Shown here in pieces: positions 30,316 to 41,081 of a stretch of DNA of 64,000 bases. The number at the start of each line of letters is the position of its first letter. Within the stretch, counting starts at the first letter, position 1. The notes below the pieces were generated by a model. That model was not told where the DNA came from. It saw nothing but the letters and a program-made list of their open reading frames with translations, and made no database searches. Origin of the DNA: Osedax fenrisi (lineage: Eukaryota > Annelida > Polychaeta > Sabellida > Siboglinidae); contig OZ025240.1 in NCBI GenBank assembly GCA_964019155.1, positions 43,710,746 to 43,774,745 of the forward strand, read 5' to 3'. The translations under genes were made by a program, and so were the position numbers.

Positions 30316-33285
30316 ATGGATCTACTTAACTTTGGATATTGCAATACATGCAATAAGCAGTTTAAAGGTAAAGTGGGACTCGATATACACCGAAGACGAA
30401 TGCATGCCGTTGCATACCACCAGGAAGCTACCGATAGCATCATAGCTAACCACGCTAATCAAACGAGGCCACGATGGAAAGATGGAGACTCGAGGAGAAT
30501 GGCGCAGATTGAGATTGACATATTCTCTCAGAAAGCAGATAGCAGACGGTTTCTTATCAACAATGCGATAGCAGAGCAGTTTCCGGAAAGAAGCATCACG
30601 GCGATAAAAACCCATCGAGCTTCAACTAAATACAAAGCACTGGTTCATACCTTGCAGGCTAGCGATGATATCCAACTACATACTACACGACATACTATAC
30701 ACATACATGATACACTTACTAATACTGCTACAATTACTGATACCGCTACTAACACTGATAATGACAGTACTACTAACACTGATACTAATACTGATACTAA
30801 CAGTGACATAATCACAGATACATTTACTAATACTGGTATAAATTGTTACTCTAATACTGAACCATATACTGATAATGACATTGACCTAAATATTTCACGA
30901 CAACGCATACATATAGATACAAATATAAATTCACATTGCACTAATATTAATACTAATTTACAATATACAAATAGAAATATACATCATACACATAATATTA
31001 ATTCAAATACAAATAATATTCAAAATCACCCAAGCGTAAATAGACGTAATACACTCGATGAAATAAACAATAATTCTATGAATAGACTTGTAGAATCAAT
31101 ACAAAAAAAAAACCATTCACTAAATAATACTACTAAAATAATAAAATTAAATATACTACAATATATTCTCGATAATATTCCTACAATACCAATACTACCT
31201 GATTTACTCTTTCATATACAACATTTAAATCTAATAATATACAACATTTAATCGATCTTGATCATAGATATTTACTACAATCTACTAATATAATTAATAA
31301 CAAAGTTATTACAATATTGAATAGTAATTATATTAATAATAACAGATTAAACCCAAATAATATAGTCATATTATCTAATAAGGCGTTTAAGCTAGACATA
31401 GGCGGATCCTATATGCAAAAACACAGAATATGTTTACTAAAAATAATATCTGCTCTATCTAGAGCAATTTTTGATAATGACGATATTACTGTCGAGTGCG
31501 ATGAAGTGACCTATTGAAAATCAATTTAAATTTTGGAGCGAATTATTAAATACAAAGTCCATTTCTTTCAGAAATTCATTCATGAATAATTCTGTAGATA
31601 ATACCCTTAGTATAATAATACCCGTAGATATAAGTTGTAATGAAGTTCAGGAATGCTTTAATGCATTACATGATGGTGCACCCGGTATCGATAACATTAA
31701 AAAAAATGATTTAACTAAAATAGGTTTAAAAAACTTAACTGCACGTTTTAACGTTTACTTATTAACATCGACTGCACCATCTATATTTAAATCTGGATTG
31801 ACTTCACTAATACCTAAATGTAAACATACTAGAGATCTTTCACAATTTAGGCCAATTACAATGTCTTCATTAATAAATAGGTTATTTCATAAAATATTAG
31901 CTAAACGTATTGAAAATATCATAGTGTTGGATCCTCGTCAAAAGGCATTCATTAGAAGAGACGGTATTGCTGAGAATATATTTTTATTAAAGAATATTAT
32001 ATATCAACATAAACAAAAACTGCGTCCCTTAAAAATATGCTTACTCGATGTATCTAAGGCATTTGACTCCGTTTCTCACGATGCTATTATTGTTATTGCT
32101 AATAGAGCTGGATTACCGAATACAATCATAGAGTACATTAAATATGCTTACACTAATTGTAATACTCAGCTTAAATATAAGAAAGGTATATCGCCTAGTA
32201 TATTAGTTAATCGCGGCGTAAAACAAGGGGACCCTATGTCACCCATATTTTATATATTACTCTTTGCAAAGGATGAAATTAGTCTTCAAGCCCAGGTAGA
32301 TCATGTTATACATAGACTTAAAGAATGCGGGCTTGATATTAATCCAGCAAAGAGTGCAACTCTTAACATTATTATTAACCCTAAGAAAAAGCAGTGGATC
32401 TGTAATCCATATAGCTTTATAATAATTGATAATATTCCCCTTAAACCCTTGACTATTGATGATACATATAAATACTTAGGTATCGAAATAGGACCTATAG
32501 ATAATAAAAATAATACAATAGTAATAGAGTTAACATCTAAATTAATATCAATATCTAAAGCATTATTAAAACCTCAACAAAAACTTGATATACTAAAATC
32601 TTATCTTTTACCAAGTTTATTACATAGGCTAACTTTCTCTAATATATATCTTAATTCATTGAAAACTATGGATAGATCAATTAGGTCTTTTGTTAGACGG
32701 TGGTTGCGACTACCCAAAGATACTTCCCTTGGTGTATTTTATGCACCATGTAGTATTGGAGGATTGGTGATCACCCGTCTATTTTTAACAATACCAGTTA
32801 TGCGCCTCAAATGGGTAAACTCTATACGTGGAAATGATGATCCTATAATACAAACCCTCCCAAATAATATTATATTAAAATGGTCATCTCCAAGATACTA
32901 TGATAATACATCATTTACTACTAATATCGACATTAAATCATATCATACTAAATATCTTATTAATTCGGCGGATGGACGAGGTCTCGATTATGGTAACCAC
33001 GCACATTTTATTAATAACTGGATTAAATTCCCTACTAGATTACTAAATGGTAGAGACTTCGTCGATTCGATAAAACTAAAACATGCATTATTATATACAA
33101 AATTTAGATCTAAACGAATGTTCCCTAATACGAATACCAAATGTCTAATGAGGGGATGTAATTATAACTACGATTGCTTAAACCATATAATGCAAACATG
33201 TAGTTATAATTACAATAATAGAATACGTGTGATTGCCGGTGGTCTCGATATTTATCGAAATTACTGCTGTAACGGATTAATGTAA
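30316..33285 (+). pseudogene. R2/NeSL-like retrotransposon ORF, internally deleted
   Basis: The N-terminus (30,316) has a C2H2 zinc finger (CNTCNKQF...HRRRMH) and a Myb-like segment (RPRWKDGDSRRMAQIE, FPERSITAIKTHR), both DNA-binding in this clade. A long low-complexity Asn/Thr/Ile stretch follows. The frame breaks at 31,251 and reappears at 31,317 and 31,582. RT: CNEVQECFNALHDGAPGIDN, FRPITMSSLINRLFHKILAKR, KICLLDVSKAFDSVSHD, NRGVKQGDPMSPIFYILL, then abruptly FAKDEISL. The segment between motif B and FADD is missing and the box reads FAKD. KYLGIEIG and a CLMRGCNYNYDCLNHIMQTC zinc knuckle follow. The protein stops at 33,285 where the restriction-like nuclease should begin, so it lacks both RT activity and the nuclease. 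Confidence 0.85.
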
Positions 33286-33420
33286 TATCCACATGTTATC
33301 TTGGCCTCTTCCTTGCCAACATTCGTTTATAACATTATTATTTTCTTATTTTGTTTATAACGTCAATAAATGGGATAATTGTAATTGGTTGTCAAGCCAA
33401 CCAATTTCCGAAAATAGGTA
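33286..33420 (+). other. 3'UTR of the R2-like element
   Basis: Non-coding sequence from the stop codon to the second flanking repeat. It contains an aataaa at 33,365 and an inverted pair ttggttgtc/gccaaccaa near 33,386-33,403 that could form a 3' hairpin. Such 3'UTR structure is typical of sites bound by R2-type RT. Confidence 0.45.
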
Positions 33421-33510
33421 GGAAGAGATGTAGGTAGATAAGTAGGTTAGTATGTAGAGAGGTATGTAGCTAGGTATATATATAGAGATAGGTAGGTATG
33501 TAGAGAAGCA
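33421..33510 (+). repeat. 44-bp right flank repeat and resumed GTAG-rich tract
   Basis: Bases 33,421-33,464 repeat 30,134-30,177 exactly. The microsatellite (tgtagctaggtata, gataggtaggta) then continues to about 33,510. Confidence 0.8.
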
Positions 33511-34131
33511 GAGATATTTAATAACAATAGTAGCTGTAATATTTTAAATAAAAAACCTACATTCGTATTAAAAAATATATGTTATTTGTTATATGTTGTT
33601 TATTTATATTTTGACTGTACATTAATGTTATTCGTGTTTCGTTCCATTATAATTCTTTAAAATTAATGATGCTCGGTGGTATCACATGATTAGGCCCCTC
33701 ACGTGGTTTTTACATATAATCATTAGTATTATCTTCACCAGGCTTTATAATAATATAACTATACAAACAAATAAATGTATTATACATATACATATATGAT
33801 GATGATGAGGTTTATTAGCACTTATCATAGGTGTGGCCACCCCTCGTAGGTGCATATAACAATATAAATATATATTCACATTAATTATATAATTCAGATT
33901 CAGATAGTATTGCTGATGCGAGTTGTGGATATGGATACAATAACTTTACACAATATCCTGCTTATCAGCATAACACTAACCCTAGCTATACACATTGCAA
34001 TTGTGTAGAACTAGAAAAAAAAATAGATAAATGTTTGTATCATTGTAATTTGAATAATAATAGTTCATTACTTCTTACTTAATAAATAATGATGAATATG
34101 AATAATATCATATAATTAATACTGATATTTT
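33511..34131. other. AT-rich spacer, no gene apart from the 3'-end relic above
   Basis: Nothing coding is supported. A short Cys/Tyr-containing open stretch at 33,905-34,080 (CGYGYNNF, YTHCNCVELEKK) lacks any family signature. The words attttaaataaaaaacctacattcgtattaaaaaatat near 33,540 resemble the transposase region near 37,155. Confidence 0.4.
33787..33855 (-). mobile_element. 3' terminus of a non-LTR element, minus strand
   Basis: On the minus strand the sequence reads ...ggtggccacacctatgataagtgctaataaacc followed by (TCA)n. An AATAAA close to a short trinucleotide tail is the layout of a 3' end such as in RTE or Proto2 elements. Only about 70 bases are recognisable. Confidence 0.35.
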
Positions 34132-34524
34132 AATAATTAAATCCTATATGTTCAGTAACACAAATCATATTGGCCTAGAATCAAAGGCACAAATCTGAAA
34201 TAAGTGAATGTTTGTATACATTGATTTAGATGTATTCATTACATATTAGATATATTCATTAATGATATTATTTATACATTTTAAAATCACATAATATTTT
34301 AAGTGAAAAGTAATATGCAAACAAATTATGATCAACAAAATATTTTACTTCATGAAATTCTGAAAAATAATATTGACAATATTCCCTATTTATTCTCCGC
34401 ATAGGATATATCCGATGAAGAATGCATTGGATATAATAATATCGAAAGTACTAATTATGATGCTATTAGTAATAGTAATGACTGATATAGTATTGTGATA
34501 TTTATTTAAAGTAATAATGCTATT

Positions 34525-34559
<35 letters not shown>

Positions 34560-35857
34560 GTCAATAGATAAAAAAATTGTATGCTGTAAAAGCACCTATT
34601 AAAACCTTATACCCAACCATTCTAAGAAAAATCTAGCCTTATGAATTTTGGGTAGATTCTTCTTTGAATGGGTTGGGAAAAAAACTACACGTAAAAGGAA
34701 ATTAATGGGCTCCGTACTATGTACAGTCTTACAAGGTATACATTATATATTCACAATATATTTTTATTATAGTAGTAAATATTATTGATTAATTATTATG
34801 TATTATCTTTAGATATAATAGCAAAATCCGGATGTAAAGATTCACTATTAATGATTGCATCCAGTTTAAAGGCTGTACATCAGGAGAGACTGTGTTAGTT
34901 CCCTTTATAGAAAAATGTTAACTAACTCGGAATAACTAACTCCTCTTAATCATTCTAGATATAATAAAAACAAATTGAAAACCAATAACAATTCTGAAAG
35001 CTAAACAATATTTTAAAAAGATAGGAATTAAATTGAAAATACGAAAAAAAATTAAATTCCAGATATATAAAAACATCCTTAAAAAATATTTATATTTTTT
35101 TTAAATAATTAAATAGATCTAACGGAAATTTTAATTTATTTTTAAATTTTTTTAAATCGAAAATAAAATTATTAATTGAATAATAAAAAAAATTTTATAT
35201 TATATATGTCTATCATCATTATATAAATATAAAATTATAAGTATTATTATAAAAATAGCGTATACTTATACAAAAAATGACTTTATTGAGTATTTTAACA
35301 AAAAATAAATTGTGTTGTAAACTAGTCGTACACATTTTTTTTAAATTTTTATATTAATAGAAATTTACATTGAATCATAAATAAAAATATTTCTTCATTA
35401 AAGTGCACTTAGCTTTGCTAATATTAAATATTGTATGATGAAACTTCACAAATATTGTTAATATAACATTTATGACATACTGTGAGCTAGTTAGCAAAAC
35501 TTTCAAAAACGGTCTACCCTACTGTACATAACATAATATGGGGTATAAACAAATGCAATTATTCGATAAAGGTAATATGATATATTATATGTACTCGTGT
35601 AATGATATATACAAATAAATATAACTTTGAAGTTAATACATAAATACAATATATATTTATATATTAATTGTAAATATCTTACAGAGGATAGTTAATATTT
35701 ACGGAAGAAGAAAGGTGAACAATCATGTAATCTTATTATTGTATTAAGTAATTTATAATATTAGCTTATAACTAATTATTAGTAATAGATAGTAAATATA
35801 AATAGTTATATATATATATATATATATATAATCTATCAATATGTTATTGTTAATGTG
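34132..35857 (+). repeat. Repeat X, copy 1
   Basis: About 1.7 kb, repeated at 38,921-40,970 with small differences. Landmarks in both: tcctatatgttcagtaacac; an acidic short frame (NILLHEILKNNIDNIPY); a strong hairpin; a possible intron bounded by ggtata...tttag; and an end rich in A/T. Its 34,885-35,200 segment also matches the 3' flank of the transposase at 37,880-38,250, so X is probably a deletion derivative of the same DNA transposon. Confidence 0.75.
34612..34677. repeat. Conserved long hairpin in repeat X, copy 1
   Basis: Left arm 34,612-34,635 and right arm 34,653-34,677 pair almost completely (cccaaccattctaagaa with ttctttgaatgggttggg). The equivalent in copy 2 is at 39,361-39,426. 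The loop differs between copies while the stem is kept. Confidence 0.75.
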
Positions 35858-36201
35858 TGTATATATATATTCAGACTTCATGTTTACAATTCTATAAACA
35901 TTACAACATTTTTCAATTTACTTTATCTCAAATCATCCATATCAAGATAAGTTTATTATTTATTTAATTTAATATTCTATATGCCTTAATATATAATACA
36001 TTCATTTATATAATTATTATATATTAATCAATTGTTATAATAACTATATTATCACTTTTAATATAGTATTTATTGAAATCATTGAACCGTGAATATTGTT
36101 CTTGTTTACATTTCCTATTTCTCATTAATATATTTGTAAATTAATAGTATATAGCTATAATCAATTCATATATAAACATAGTCTTGTCTGAGACTTACAT
36201 T
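35858..36201. other. AT-rich spacer, no gene
   Basis: No coding signal or repeat landmark beyond AT-rich words. Confidence 0.5.
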
Positions 36202-36671
36202 ATGCTTATTAATAATCAAGCATTATATGATAAAATAACTGTACTAGAAAATGTTATAAATAAATTATCTGCCATAATTAGTTATCAATCAAAGAATATT
36301 GAATCTTTAAAAGACGAAAATAGTACCATTATTTAAAAAGTTAGCAATCTAGAAAAAAAATAGATAAGAATAGTATTATCCAGGCTGTAAAAATAGATTC
36401 AATAGTTCCCAAAATTGGTAATAAACAAATTAATAATAATATATCATTAACTACTGATATTGAAGATAATATTGATTATTCTATCAAATCAAATTATTTA
36501 AACTTCTTGAAAGAGAAACTAGATATATCAATTGAAGAAGAAGATATAATTGAAATCAAAAAACTAAAATATAAAAGTGATAATAATAAACCATTAAAAT
36601 ATAATAAATTTGTAATAAGATTAAATAACAGTAAAATCAAATCATCTATATTAAAAATTAAAATCAATTAA
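36202..36671 (+). pseudogene. Coiled-coil ORF1-like relic of a non-LTR element
   Basis: MLINNQALYDKITVLENVI starts a heptad-rich segment with Leu/Ile spacing (KLSAIISYQSKNIESLKDEN), interrupted by a TAA. After a frameshift in an A run comes NYLNFLKEKLDISIEEEDII, then EIKKLKYK and KYNKFVIRLNNSKIKSSIL. A coiled coil followed by a small RNA-binding-like domain (EEDI...KLK.....F.IRL) is the plan of L1/CR1-type ORF1 proteins, which bind the element RNA. One stop and one frameshift make it a relic. Confidence 0.55.
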
Positions 36672-36786
36672 AAGATACGAACACACATATTGATAACATA
36701 TAAAATATAATTGTACATATAGTAAACCATAGAATAAATGTTAAGCATTATATATACATAGATAATTAGATAATTTACTATTAAAG

Positions 36787-37896
36787 ATGCGTGATGCAGG
36801 ATTTAATTATCCTAAGACTGGGCGAACATTATTGCAAACATGCAGTTTTAGACGCAACATAGTATGTAAATCACATTGTCAATATTTTAATTTATCAACA
36901 GTAATTTCAGAACATTTATCTAAAAATGCAAGTGATAATTGGGATAATATCACATTATCTTTAAATATTGATTGGTTGCCACTTTTCAAAAGTTCAATTA
37001 ATGGAGTATGACCTATTTTATTAAATATAATGAATTCTATATATCCTATAACCATAACATACGGTAGAAAACCTAATAATTTAGATTTTTTAGAAGATAC
37101 GATTACTGATTTAAATAAAGTATTAATGAATGGGATATTTATTAAGAATAGTAGCTGTAATATTTTAAATAAAAAACCTAAATTCGTATTAAAAAATATA
37201 GTTTGTGATGCACCAGCTAAAAGTTTCGCAATAGGAACTAAGTAATGTAATGATAAATGTTGATGTTCTAAATACATAATGGCAAGTGTACATGTTGAAG
37301 GCACACCAACATACGAAGAAATCATATTTGAAATGCGTACCGTTAGATCATTTAGAAATCAATATAATAAAGATCACCATAATGGAGTAAATCCATTCTT
37401 AAAATAAATCAATATTGATTTAGTTAAAGTTTTTAATGTAGACTACATATATTGCGTGTTACTCGGTGTTACTAAAAAAGTATTAAAAAAATATCTTTCT
37501 ATATACACCGCGATAAAACCAAAATATAAATTAAATAAAAATCATATAGATACAATACATTCAAGAATTATTACAGTACAGTCATCAATACCTAATATGT
37601 TCGTAAGAAAATCTCGTAGTTTCGTAGATTTAGAAAGATTTAAAGCGACAGAACTACGACAGTTGTTATTATATTCTGGAAAAATAGTTTTTAAAAATAT
37701 ACTTAATATATATTATTATAATCATTTTTTAATTTTAAATTTAGCTATATCATTATTGTGTTCAGCAAAGATTTGTAAAAATAGAAATTATATAGAGTAT
37801 GCACATAGATTATTAATTTGTTTAATTCAACGAGGTCAAATACTATTCGGTAATAAATTTCTGGTATATAATGTGCATTTGGAGAGACTGTTTTGA
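36787..37896 (+). pseudogene. Tnp2-like (CACTA/EnSpm-type) DDE transposase, decayed
   Basis: A single frame of about 370 codons holds the whole match, interrupted by point stops at 37,009, 37,243, 37,258 and about 37,405. Visible blocks: YPKTGRTLLQT, LNIDWLPLFKSS (probable first Asp), FLEDTITDLNKVLMNG, VCDAPAKSFAIGTK (probable second Asp), RSFRNQYNKDHHNG, VFNVDYIYCVLLGV, FVRKSRSFVDLERFKATELR with QLLLYSG (probable Glu), and FLVYNVHLERLF. These match a transposase family widespread in invertebrates that resembles plant Tnp2. The third block of frame (37,456-37,896) is intact. No CACTA termini were found. The 3' flank is shared with repeat X. Confidence 0.7.
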
Positions 37897-38258
37897 TTAC
37901 TTTTTTAGTTCCCTTCATAAAAAAGTGTATATATATACTCGGAATAACTCTTCTTAATCATTCTAGATATAATACAAAATATTAATTGAAAACCGACAAC
38001 AATTCTGAAATCTAAGCAATATTTAAAAAAGATAGGAATTTACATTGAAAATTAAGAAAAAAATTCCAGATATATGAAAGGAAATTTTGTATACAATTAA
38101 AAATTATCTTCTAGCATATGTAGTATATAAAAACATCTTTAAAAAATATTTATAAATTTTTTAATTATTAAATCGATCTAACGGAAATTTTTATTTATTT
38201 TTTAATTTTTCTAAATCGAAAAAAAAAATTATCAATCGAATAATAAAAAAAAAAATTT
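37897..38258 (+). repeat. 3' part of the transposase-bearing element, shared with repeat X
   Basis: This matches 34,885-35,200 and 39,638-40,020 (ttagttcccttcat, ctcggaataactcttcttaatcattctagatata, gatctaacggaaatttt). The codons LKSKQYLKKIGI are kept in a similar form in all three, so part may once have encoded the transposase C-terminus. Confidence 0.6.
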
Positions 38259-38920
38259 GTTTTTATTTAATTTTGTATTAATTGTTTCGTGTAACTATTA
38301 ATAATATACTTGTAATTATCTTATTAATTATAATGTTATCCTATCCTTTATTTTATTTTCATTATGTTAATATAATCATCTATTTTTCACCTTATAATCT
38401 ATTGGGTGAAAGACTCGACAATCCATGCTCTTTCTTTCATCCAGACTATTGCCAATCTGAGATATATATATATATATAGCATATACTAGTAATATATGGT
38501 ATTATCTTTATAATTTTTTTTATATTCTTCTTTATTTTTCCAGTAATTGTATTTTTATAATTTGTAATGGCTGCCATCCATATATATTTTATATATTTAT
38601 ATATTATGTATTAATAAATATTTATATTATAGTGTTATATATATATTTTCTTCAATATATATATTTGAAGCTTGTCACATTTAATTTACATAAATATATT
38701 GATATTTATACATATATACATGTATACCAAAGATTTAACGAATCAAATATATATATAATACTATATCTATATAAGCCAGGAGATAAATATTCATATGTCC
38801 TGCTGCTAGAAGGAGTAGCGAATCACTGACATATATTAAGGTTCGGACCAGTTTCAATACAAAAATGGTCACATTGATCTATTAAATTATATGAAATATA
38901 AATTAGCTTGTAATCGAATC
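38259..38920 (+). repeat. Repeat Y, copy 1
   Basis: About 660 bp, repeated at 44,803-45,482. It begins near ttttatttaat.ttgtattaattgtttcg and ends at gcttgtaatcgaatca in both copies. Starting from TGTATT it has TG...CA ends like an LTR, but no purine tract or primer-binding site is convincing. The frame MFRVTINNILVIIL... inside is hydrophobic AT-rich translation and is not called a gene. Confidence 0.7.
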
Positions 38921-40970
38921 AATAATTAAATCCTATATGTTCAGTAACACAAATCATATTGGCCCAGAATCAAAGGCACACATTTGAAATAAGTTAATGT
39001 TTGTATACATTGATTTAGAGATATTCATTAAATATGTGCTAACTTTAATGCTATTAGTTATGCATTTTAAAATCACACAATATTTTCAGTGAAAAGAAAT
39101 ATGATCAACAAAATATTTTACTTCATGAAATTCTGAAAAATAATATTGACAATATTCCCTATTAGTCTACGGCGACTATATCCGATGAAGAATGCATCGG
39201 ATATAATAATATCGAAAGTAATAATTATGATGCTGTTAGTAATAGTAGTGACTGATATAGTATTGCGATATATATTTAAAGTAATAATGCTATTATATAT
39301 ATATGTCCCTAGATAACAAAAATGGTATGCTGTAAAAGCACCTATTAAAACCTTAGTCCTAACCATTCTAAGAAAAATCGAGCCTAATAGGCCTAAATGT
39401 TGCGTAGATTTTTCTTTGAATGGGTTGGGGCAAAAAACTACACGTAAAAGGAAATTAATGGGCTCCGTACTATGTACAGTCTTACAAGGTATGCATTATA
39501 TATTCATAATATATGTTTATTATAGTAGTAAATATTATTGATTAATTATTATGTATTATCTTTAGATATAATAGCAAAATCCGGATGTAAAGATTCACTA
39601 TTAATGATTGCATCCGGTTTAAAGGCTGTACATTAGGAGATACTGTTTTGGTAACTTTTTTAGTTCCCTTCATTGAAAAGTGTTCACTAATTCGGAATAA
39701 CTCCTCTTAATCATTCTAGATATAATAAAAAAAATTTAAAACCTATAAAAATTCTGAAAGCTAAATAATATTTTAAAAAGATAGGAATTTAAATTGAAAA
39801 TTACGAAAAAAAATTAAATTCCAGATATATGAAAGGAAATTTTGTATACAATTAAAAATATCTTTTAGCAATGTAGTATATAAAAACATCGTTAAAAAAT
39901 ATTTATAAATATTTTTTTTAATTATTAAATTGATCTAACGGAAATTTTAATATATTTTTTAATTTTTCTAAATCGAAAAAAAAAATTATCAATCGAATAA
40001 TAAAAAAAAAATTATATTATATATGTCTATCATCATTATATGAATATAAAATGATAAGTATTATTATAAAAATAGCATATACTTATACAAAAAATGACTT
40101 TTATTGAGTATTTTAACAAAAAATAAATTTTGTTGTAAACTAGTCGTAACATTTTTTAGTTAGAAAAATAAATATTTTTTTTTATTATTCCTCGTAGATA
40201 TATAGTATAAGTTCACAACAAACGATGATGCTTAATTAAAATAATTTATCAAATAAATAATCGAAAAAATATTATTAATGAAAAAAGTAAAAAAATAAAA
40301 TTAAATTGAAATGTTTACGTAATTTATTACTTTATTAAAATTATAATATATTTATACACGTATTTGCCAAATATTTTATTTTTATGACAAAGCGCTCTTG
40401 CACAAATACATAAAATACATAAGTACAAATTTCTATTTATAGAAATTTACATTAAATCATAAATGCAAATATGTCCTCATTAAAGTGCACTTAGTAATCA
40501 ATATTAAACATTTTGTGATAAAACTTCACAAATATTTTTAATATAACATTTATGACCTACTGTGAGCTAGTTAGAAAAAGTTTCAAAAACGGTCTACCCT
40601 ACTGTATATAGTATGGGGTAGTATGAGTATGTATATAGTATGGGGTATAACAAAATGAAATTATTCGATAAAGGTAATATGATATATATTATATGTACTT
40701 GTGTAATGATATATAAAAATAAATATAACTTTGAAGTTAATAGATAAATACAACTTACATATATTTATATATTAATTTTAAATATTTTACAGAGGATAGT
40801 TAATATTTACGGAAGAAGGTGAACAATACTGTAAAATTATTATTGAATTAAGTAATTTATAGTATTAGCTTATAACTAATTATTAGTAATAGAGTGTAAA
40901 TATAAATAGTTATATATATATATATATATATATATATTTAAATAATCTATCAATATATAATTGTTAATGT
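38921..40970 (+). repeat. Repeat X, copy 2
   Basis: This is the second copy of the 34,132-35,857 repeat, starting at aataattaaatcctatatg immediately after repeat Y. It includes about 300 extra bases (40,160-40,440) absent from copy 1. The conserved hairpin is at 39,361-39,426, and the possible intron from ggtatg near 39,488 to tttag at 39,564 is retained. Confidence 0.75.
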
Positions 40971-41081
40971 ATATATATATATAACATATATAATGATAAA
41001 TAATGTTAATTGTCCTTCTGACATTAATGATATTGTATTTACATACAATGTTTATAATAATAGTGATAATATCAATAATAT

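Noticed and set aside
30677..31020. Asn/Thr/Asp-rich repeat protein domain as a separate gene
   Set aside because: It lies in frame between the Myb-like segment and RT of the R2-like element and is best read as a low-complexity linker expanded by AT pressure.
38282..38479. Small membrane protein gene in repeat Y
   Set aside because: The hydrophobic frame is AT-rich translation, is not extended in the second copy beyond a TA tract, and has no recognised family.
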